Positions 57,833 to 64,000 of a stretch of 64,000 nucleotides of DNA are shown one piece after another. The position numbers and the translations under genes were made by a program. Source of the DNA: Mastigias papua (lineage: Eukaryota > Cnidaria > Scyphozoa > Rhizostomeae > Mastigiidae); the NCBI GenBank assembly GCA_964019165.1, contig OZ025281.1, forward strand, positions 5,923,799-5,987,798, given 5' to 3'. Each line of letters begins with the position of its first letter. The stretch's first letter is position 1. The notes under the pieces were generated by a model. It was given only the letters and a program-made list of their open reading frames with translations, made no database searches and had not been told where the DNA came from.

Positions 57833-57850
57833 TGGCGATGAGAAAAAGCG
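57833..57850 (+). other. Primer-binding site of the Gypsy element
   Basis: TGGCGATGAGAAAAAGCG resembles the TGGCGA-type primer-binding sequence found just after the 5' LTR of many Ty3/Gypsy elements. The primer tRNA is not identified. Confidence 0.45.
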
Positions 57851-57879
57851 CATAGACACTATTAGTACGGATTATAGCA

Positions 57880-58680
57880 GCTAAATTTGATCTAGCACCC
57901 TTACCACCCTTACCACCCTTACCAAGCTTCAATCCACTCAGTGATGAAAGTAACCTTGTCTCAAGATGGCAAAACTGGATTAAACGTTTTGAAACCTTCT
58001 TCAAGTGGCCTTGAAAAGAGTTTTTACACTGTACCAATCAGGCCAAGAGATACACGATATCTTTGAAACTTTCACCAACACTAGACGACTTAAATGCTGC
58101 TATTCCTAGCCTACTTGCAACAGGATTTTTGAAATAATTCGGTTTCCCCAAGCTAAGCAACAGGCAGATGAAACCTCAGAAACTTTTATACGCGTCTTAG
58201 GAAACTCGTACAAGCATCCTCATTTCCTACAGGTTCAAGAGATGCTGAAATAAAGCAGCAAATTATTCAAGGCTGTTCAAGTTCCTCATTACGGAAGTAC
58301 GCCCTAAAAACAAATGATGTCGCATTACAAGGTATGATGGTGAAGGGCAAAACGGATGATATTAGTGATGAAATAGCAAAAGAAACAGAATAACACAGTA
58401 AAGAGCCACCGACAAAACTGCAAGTTGTGAAAATCGAGAAACACCGCGCAGACCAATTCGCAGAGGAAAAGCACGTGAGCCGAGAAATTCTGCAAATGCA
58501 CATGTAAAGAAAGCACCCATTTGCTGCAACTGTGAATTCGATTAACCTCACCGGGGACGTCCCTTCCCTGCCCAAGGAAAACAGTGTAGTCACTGCAAAC
58601 AACTGAATTAAGTCCCTCGCTGGAGCAAAAAGTGTCACAAACACGAACTCGCACGTGAAGAGGTAATCCAAGTACACAGT
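57880..58680 (+). pseudogene. Decayed Ty3/Gypsy gag with zinc knuckle
   Basis: Fragments in several frames fit a Gypsy gag: a Pro-rich start with SFNPLSDESNLVSRW and WIKRFETFFKW (57925-58015), then capsid-like pieces to about 58390. A CCNCEFD...GRPFPAQGKQCSHC stretch near 58530-58600 is a degenerate CCHC zinc knuckle that would bind RNA. Many stops and frameshifts occur. No protease, RT or integrase follows; another LINE copy starts at about 59075. Confidence 0.6.
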
Positions 58681-59074
58681 AGCAGGTCTGTTGATAGCTC
58701 AGATGACTATCTTTACTGTATGGATAAAGCCATCGCACACACTGAGAAATTGGAAGCTAAGGGCCCATATACACGATCAAATTAAGGACGTTTTGGTAAG
58801 GATTAGGGCAATTAGCGCTTTGGCTGCCAGTGTATATGGGTCATTTTGCGAAGTCTACCTTATTCCTTTCTCACGTAAAGATGAAAAGGAGCGCCCAGTA
58901 TAGTAAGGGCTGATCTGGAGCATCCCTTATATTAAGGAGGCATTGTTTTCTCATTACTCCCTGTCTTCAGCAATTGGCATCAGCAGACAGCGTCCTTGTG
59001 CAATAATGTATTTATAAGGAACTGCCGTGGTGAACCTTTAAAACTCTAAGCTATACTTAGTCATCATGTATTAG
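58681..59074. other. Gypsy-derived or unassigned tract with a small inverted repeat
   Basis: The part up to about 58760 may continue the Gypsy frame. At 58761-58843 an 83-bp unit has inverted ends (GGGCCCATATACAC and GTGTATATGGGTC), like a tiny MITE. I see nothing recognisable from 58850 to 59074. Confidence 0.35.
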
Positions 59075-59711
59075 AATAGTTGAAAGTATTGTTCAATACC
59101 TCTAAATCAGAAAGCCCTCATGGTATTACAGCTATAGTTCTTAACTCCTGTGCCCCTGAGCTGGCCCCTGTTCTCAAAATACCCTTTCAGCTTTCCTGCT
59201 CTGTTGGTATATTCCTTCTGGAAATATGCCCACCTTTTCCCTATCCCCTAAAATCGCCCTAGTGCAATCACTTCACTCATCTCTAAGACTATAGAGACTA
59301 TCATCACCAAATAACAGCTTGCCTTCCTTGAGGCAAACAACATTTCTGACCACTAGTATGGCTTTGGACAAGCCAGATCTACTGCTGACCTTCTAGATTA
59401 CGCTCTTCATGCCTGGTCGTCTACTCTAGAATCCTATTGTGAGAGCAGAGTGATTTCTTTTGATTTCTCCAAAGCCTTTGATCGTGTCTGGCACAAATGT
59501 CTCCTTGCTAGACTACCAATGCTTGGCCTGCATAACAACCTCATTAAATGGATTGCTAGCCTTTCTTTCTGACAGTTCAATTGCAATTAGGGTCGATGGC
59601 TTCCTCTCTGAACGTCACTCTCTCAACTCTGGTGTACCTCAGGGCTCTGTTATCTACCCTGTTTTATTCATCCTTGTACTAAACACTGATCTCTTTGTGG
59701 CTTTTTCTGTT
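59075..59711 (+). pseudogene. LINE F1 reverse transcriptase fragment
   Basis: Plus-strand RT pieces: PHGITAIVLNSCAPELAPVL, FGQARSTADLLDYALHAWSS, ISFDFSKAFDRVWHK and SLNSGVPQGSVIYPVLF. These are RT fingers and palm blocks of a Jockey/CR1-group LINE. Numerous frameshifts occur, and the copy ends before the catalytic YADD/FADD box, where reversed BEL/Pao sequence begins. It matches F2 at 63000-64000 closely. Confidence 0.7.
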
Positions 59712-60650
59712 CCGTCTTGTTTTCTGCAAATTTCTCAATATCTATCTGTAGCTTGTCATCTAGTTTGTTGCATTGCACTCCTAGAACTTTCTCACTGTTA
59801 CTAACAACTGTCTCTAACCTGTCTGCTAATTCTTTGGTTTCAACATATTCCGCATTGGTAGACTTCTCATTAAGATTTTCTAGCTGCCTTTTGTCATTTT
59901 CTATCATCTTTTCTAATCAACTTTCACTACTTTTCTACTTTCGCATTAAGAATCCTCCTTCAGCCTTTGGATTTTGTGTTTTCTTGTACAATTCAAATGC
60001 TTCTTCAACGTTATCTTTTCCCGTGACTAGATCATCTACGAAGAAACTATTTTTCATCTTATCATTGAAGTCTGGATCTTTTTCTCTGTATTTTTCTATA
60101 TGATATTTAGTAGTCGCATTTAGCAAGAATGGCGATGGACCTGCCCCCAAAATTACTCTGTTTGATCTGTATATTACTGGCATGAACATTCCTGTGTTTA
60201 TGTCATCAACCCAGATAAATCTTAACAAATCTCTGTCTTTTTCATCCACTTTGATACTCAAGAGCACTTTCTGGATGTCACCTATTAATGCTGTGTTATA
60301 GCACCTCTGTCTCAGCAAAACATCATACATTAATTGCGTCAGTCGTGGCCCGATATATAGACTCTCATTCAAGGATATACTTGACTTGCTCTGCTTGGCC
60401 GCTGCATCGTATACGATGCGGACTCTTGCCGTCTCTGCATCTTGGCGTACTACTGCTTGATGCGGTAGGTAATGAATTTTGATTGTTTCTTTGTCTATTT
60501 CTTCCTCTTTGGCTCTTTCTGCACTATGCCTTCTTCTTCTTGCTCTTTTATGATTCTGTCTTACCCCATTAAGACCTCTAAATTTCTCTTTGGCTTCCTA
60601 AACTGTCCTTTCAACCTCCCAATTGCTATATTGTAATTGGATGGTATACA
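59712..60650 (-). pseudogene. BEL/Pao reverse transcriptase remnant
   Basis: Minus-strand blocks: YIGPRLTQLMYDVLLRQR, ALIGDIQKVLLSIKVDEKD, RFIWVDDINTG, GAGPSPFLLNATTKYHIE, the catalytic SFFVDDLVTGKDNVEEAF (plus positions about 60025-60042), and after a break VVSNSEKVLGVQ. D-I-Q-K and F-V-D-D-L are the hallmarks of Pao RTs, which have FVDDL rather than YVDDL. Stops and frameshifts occur near 60400 and 59930. The enzyme would copy the element RNA in cytoplasmic particles. Confidence 0.8.
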
Positions 60651-61084
60651 TGCATCTGTTTCTTCCCAAGGCAAACTTATATATTTCTCCATTAAAAAGT
60701 ATGTCATCTATAAATGATTCGTAAACCGAATCTTCTTCTCTGACACCAATGATCTCTAAGTCTCACAATTTATTTACTCTTTCGTTTAGGCTTTCTTTTT
60801 CGATACAAAGTTGCACATTTACGGGTTCTTTCTGCACTCCTTTTAGTGGTCCAGATTGCACATAGCGCAGATTGGTCTCAACTGCTACTGGCTCACCCAG
60901 CTCCCCACGTATAATAATCTGCGCCAATGAGAATGTCGATCTATAAATGCTCGCGTTCACTTATATCTGAGAACAAAAGACCCTTAAGGTGTTTGTATTC
61001 ACTCTGCACTTTATGTATGCATTTATTTCTTGTACCTTTCGAAATAATTGACACTTCTGTAACTTTCATTTTTACTGAGTTGTT

Positions 61085-61315
61085 TCAGTTCAAAGGTTTT
61101 ACTTCAGTTTCATGAATGTTGTAGCACTTCTGTTTCGGCTCGTCCTGTCTAAATCCACTGAGTGTTAAATATTGCTTTTCAAAACTTTTCCCACAAAGCA
61201 ATTCAATTATGGTTAATCTAATGAAAGACCTTTGGCTAGCAGAGTCGAAGAGAACTCTGCACCTTACTCTGGCCTTCCCACCATCTGTACTAATGACTGC
61301 CTGTTCTACCTGCAT
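61085..61315 (-). pseudogene. BEL/Pao aspartic protease remnant
   Basis: The frame contains RCRVLFDSASQRSFI, the L-x-D-S-x-S-Q-x-S-F-I signature of Pao-type retropepsins, with Ala in place of the usual Gly after D-S. LLCGKSFEKQYLTLSGF follows. The protease would cut gag-pol. The segment is short and followed by a stop. Confidence 0.7.
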
Positions 61316-61632
61316 TGCAATGTTTCCGCCATCTTTTACATGAAGTCCTGGAATTATGACTTCAGATTATTTCTCTCTACTGCAAATGCTGACATGATGT
61401 GTTTCAAGGCATTTCTTACATTTTTTTTTTGTTTCTAAATTCTCTGGCTCTATGGCCTTGCTCTAAGTAGATGTAGCACCTTCCGTATCTTTTAAGTATA
61501 TATTTTCTCTTTTTCGCACTGACTACCTTTCTAAATCTTCACTTTTATGATTTTACTCATAGCAGTATGCACACACTCTTCTTTCTCCATCTATTAGAAG
61601 AGCAATTTCCGTTGTTAACTTTCTTTCCGCGG

Positions 61633-62563
61633 TCACTCTAGTATAGCTCTGGCTTTCTTTTTTTCATAAGTAGCTTTGCTCTTTTCTCTTGCATTTATTT
61701 CATTTGCTAAAACTGCCAACATTTCATTCATATTCCTTGTAGTACCCTTCTTTGCCAATATTGAAACTCTTATATTTTTAGGTAATTTGCTTTCAATCAT
61801 TGAGAAAAATACATCAGAGTACTGTTCCTGCTTCTTCCCCAATGCTTGCAGTGCTCTGTGATAGAATTCCACCTCGTCATATAGCTTTCTTTCTCTCGAT
61901 ATATCCCTATCATTGCATGCTGGTTGCAATTTCATTAATCCTTCGTAATGAACCCTGCTGATTTCTCCATCCCTTCTAAATATATCTTTCTGCATCTTTA
62001 GCGCAAATTTATAGCTTGCTTCGGTTGTTCTAAAACTGGTGATAGACTGTTTTGCCTTTCCCTTTAAAGGATCTCTTAAATATTCAAATATATCTCTATC
62101 TGACAGCTGTGGATTATTATGTACGACTCCTTCGAATAAATTCCAGAATTCCATCCAATTTTTCGGACCTCCGTCAAATCGCCGTAATTTTAGCCTTCTT
62201 AGTTTTGGCTTGATAGTATCGACAGTTGACGCTGAGGTTGGAGTGGCCATTGCTCCTAAACTTTTGGCGTCAGTGCTTTATCTAGTTTCAACAATGTTTT
62301 GTGATATTTTTCATGTATCTTTCTTTTTTCCGTTATCTCTGCTAAAGTGTTTATATCTCATTCTTTTTCACACAACAGCCTTTCTATCTCACTATCAAGC
62401 TTTTTAGTTGTAGTGAAGGTTTCAAAAAGTTGTATTCATGTCATCTCTAATTTTCTTCGAGGTAAACTTGCCTTTATCTCAATCAGCTCCGCCACTTTCT
62501 TTGCAATGTCTTCTGTGGCCTTCCGATAAGCGTGCCTGGGTTTCGATCCCTTTTCTACATTCA
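61633..62563 (-). pseudogene. BEL/Pao gag
   Basis: A 205-codon open part (62250-61633) has LRRFDGGPKNWMEFWNLFEG, then HNNPQLSDRDIFEYLRDPLK and SMIESKLPKNIRVSILAKK. This is the capsid domain of BEL/Pao gag, with the usual F-x-G-x-x-x-x-W-x-x-F-W core. Upstream, to about 62563, other frames look like the gag N-terminus, so the ATG at 62250 is probably not the original start. Downstream, degenerate zinc-knuckle pieces occur near 61560-61450. Confidence 0.8.
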
Positions 62564-62575
62564 TCTTGCCACATA

Positions 62576-62595
62576 TCCCGGATCACAGCACCAAA
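62576..62595 (-). other. Primer-binding site of the BEL/Pao element
   Basis: On the minus strand TTTGGTGCTGTGATCCGGGA lies five bases after the LTR end. It has the TTGGTG...CCGGGA form usual for BEL/Pao primer-binding sites. The tRNA is not identified. Confidence 0.55.
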
Positions 62596-62600
62596 TTTAT

Positions 62601-62997
62601 TGAATTTGTATGTGAAAGTGCTCACTATATTCACTCTCTCCCTAGTTCCAAGACATTTGGCAATTTTGTAGAATATACAAGATTACCTCAAACTCAAATT
62701 TAGCATGTGTCAATTGCAACTGCCTATTCAGAAAAGTAACGCAGCTAAAACAAAACAAGCAGCTAGGCAAAAATACAAAAAGACAAAATCTTACACAACT
62801 CATACTCAACCACCTCTTTCTTCAATAACAGAATCTCTTTTCATTCGCTGCTAACAATTCCTGTCTATCTTTTGTTCAGTTCTATCCTATCTATGCGTTC
62901 TCCTCTTTTCCCCTCTCTTTTCACACTTCCGTCACTCCCTCACACTTCATAACTACCGCTCTAACTCAACCGTATATTTGCAAGGTTAAATAGTTCA
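62601..62997 (-). mobile_element. 5' LTR of the BEL/Pao element
   Basis: The 397-bp segment reads TGAACTATTTAACC...CATACAAATTCA on the minus strand, with TGAA/TTCA inverted ends and the primer-binding site directly after it. Its partner LTR is not in the window, so the boundaries are inferred. Confidence 0.55.
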
Positions 62998-64000
62998 TTG
63001 TTCCAGCACAGATGCAACCTGTTAAGTTCTCTACAGACAAGGCTCGGAAAATCCTTCTTCAGCTGAATACCTCTAAATCCAAAGGCCCTGATGGTATCCC
63101 AGCAATAGTTCTTAACTCCTGTGCCCCTGAACTCTCCCTGTTCTCAAAATATTATTTCAGCTGTTCTCCCCTGTTGGTATAATTCCTTCTTCTTGGAAAC
63201 TTGCACATTTTCTCCCTATCCCCAACAACAGGACAAGTCTGACCCTTCAAACTATCGCACAACCGCAAGCACATCCCTCATCTCTAAGATTATGGAGGCT
63301 ATCATCACCAAACAGCTAGTTGCCTTCCTTCAAGCAAACATCATTTCTGATCACCAGCATGGCTTTGGACTTGCCAGATCTACTGGTGATCTTCTCGATT
63401 ACGCTCTTCATGCCTGTTCCTCTACTCTATAATCCTATGATGAGAGGAGAGTGATTTCTTTTGATACCTCCAAAGCCTTTGATCGTATCTGGCACAAAGT
63501 CTCCTCCCTGAACTACCATTGGCCAGCAGAACAACCTCATTAACTGGATTGCTAGCCTTTCTTTCTGACAGTTCAACTGCAATTGGGTGGATGGGTTCCT
63601 CTCTGAACGTCACTCTCTCAACTCTGGTGTACCTCAGACCTCTATTATATACCCTTTTTTTATTCATCCTCTTGATAAGCGACCTATTTTCCTCTACATC
63701 TCCCAGTATTTGCTCTTTTGCTGATGATACTTATCTAAGTTCATCTTTTTCATCTATTCCACAACACTTTTCCTACTCCAGTGTTTTATCCTATCATAAC
63801 ACCTCAGTTTCACTTCTCACAACTGACTTGCCAACCATAGAGATGTTGGGTAATGACAATTGTCATTTCACGTAATCGTCACCATGCTTTCCCACCTTTA
63901 TTCATGAACGGCCATGAACTGGAAATTTCATCTTCTTTCACTCAGCTTGGTCTTTCAGTGTCTTCTGAACTTTCTTGGATAACCCACATCCACTCCATTG
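62998..64000 (+). pseudogene. LINE F2 reverse transcriptase fragment, runs off the window
   Basis: Plus-strand copy of the F1 family. Blocks: KARKILLQLNTSKSKGPDG, SNYRTTASTSLISKIMEAI, HGFGLARSTGDLLDYALHA, a KAFDRIWHK region, LSTLVYLRPLLYTLF-like frameshifted palm, SICSFADDTYLSSSFSS (near 63710, catalytic FADD) and a late FTQLGLSVSSELSW-like block near 63940. Frameshifts separate the blocks. It begins just after the BEL/Pao LTR and continues past the right edge. Confidence 0.75.

Larger units (their letters stand above)
59712..62997 (-). mobile_element. BEL/Pao LTR retrotransposon, 3'-truncated and decayed
   Basis: On the minus strand, in order: 5' LTR (62997-62601), primer-binding site, gag, zinc-knuckle remnants, protease and reverse transcriptase, cut off at about 59712 against LINE F1. 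RNase H, integrase and the 3' LTR are missing. Frameshifts separate most domains. Confidence 0.8.

Noticed and set aside
59075..64000. F1 and F2 as two halves of one LINE split by the BEL/Pao element
   Set aside because: Both cover the same RT fingers and palm region, so they are separate copies.

Overview
The window is animal genomic DNA packed almost wall to wall with retrotransposons, and most of it is non-coding or decayed. The animal assignment rests on GIY-YIG Penelope-like elements (PLEs), CR1/L2-like LINEs, a BEL/Pao element, R4/Dong-like LINEs with a restriction-like endonuclease (RLE), tRNA-derived repeats, and two small exons that splice into a MAM-domain end. An aquatic invertebrate such as a cnidarian would fit, but I cannot fix the taxon from sequence alone. 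Nothing looks bacterial: there are no operons, Shine-Dalgarno-led genes or CRISPR arrays.

Layout. 1-4671: a TIR transposon and a decayed CR1/L2-like LINE (D1) carrying a reversed LINE fragment (E1). 4672-9567: two plus-strand RLE LINEs of family A (A1 rearranged, A2 full length with point stops). 9568-10717: the only likely host-gene DNA, two MAM exons. 10718-18353: (TA)n tracts, a palindromic tRNA-like repeat cluster, three PLE copies (P1-P3) and a LINE (C1) nested inside P3. 19055-21993: a fuller copy (C2) of the same LINE family as C1.

21994-56648 is a nearly continuous 35-kb array of RLE LINEs joined by (AAT)n microsatellite. Family A (two N-terminal Cys/His motifs, R2-superfamily-like RT, C-terminal RLE) occurs as A4, A3, A8, A6, A5 and A7, all on the minus strand. 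Family B (R4/Dong-like) occurs as B1, B2, B5, B3 and B4, all on the plus strand. A3 (1060 aa) and B3 (about 1292 aa) have intact ORFs. Relative to the repeat, A elements always read along the ATT strand and B elements along the AAT strand. Each insertion leaves (AAT)n on its flanks, so the array could keep supplying its own targets.

56649-64000: a Ty3/Gypsy 5' LTR with a decayed gag, two truncated copies of another LINE (F1, F2), and a 3'-truncated reversed BEL/Pao element with its 5' LTR and primer-binding site.

The most unusual signals are: the strand-partitioned sharing of one microsatellite by two RLE families; a repeated two-hairpin RNA module in the 5' UTRs of three B copies whose stems change sequence but keep pairing; LINE tails acting as landing pads for RLE elements; and the parallel association of PLEs with (TA)n.
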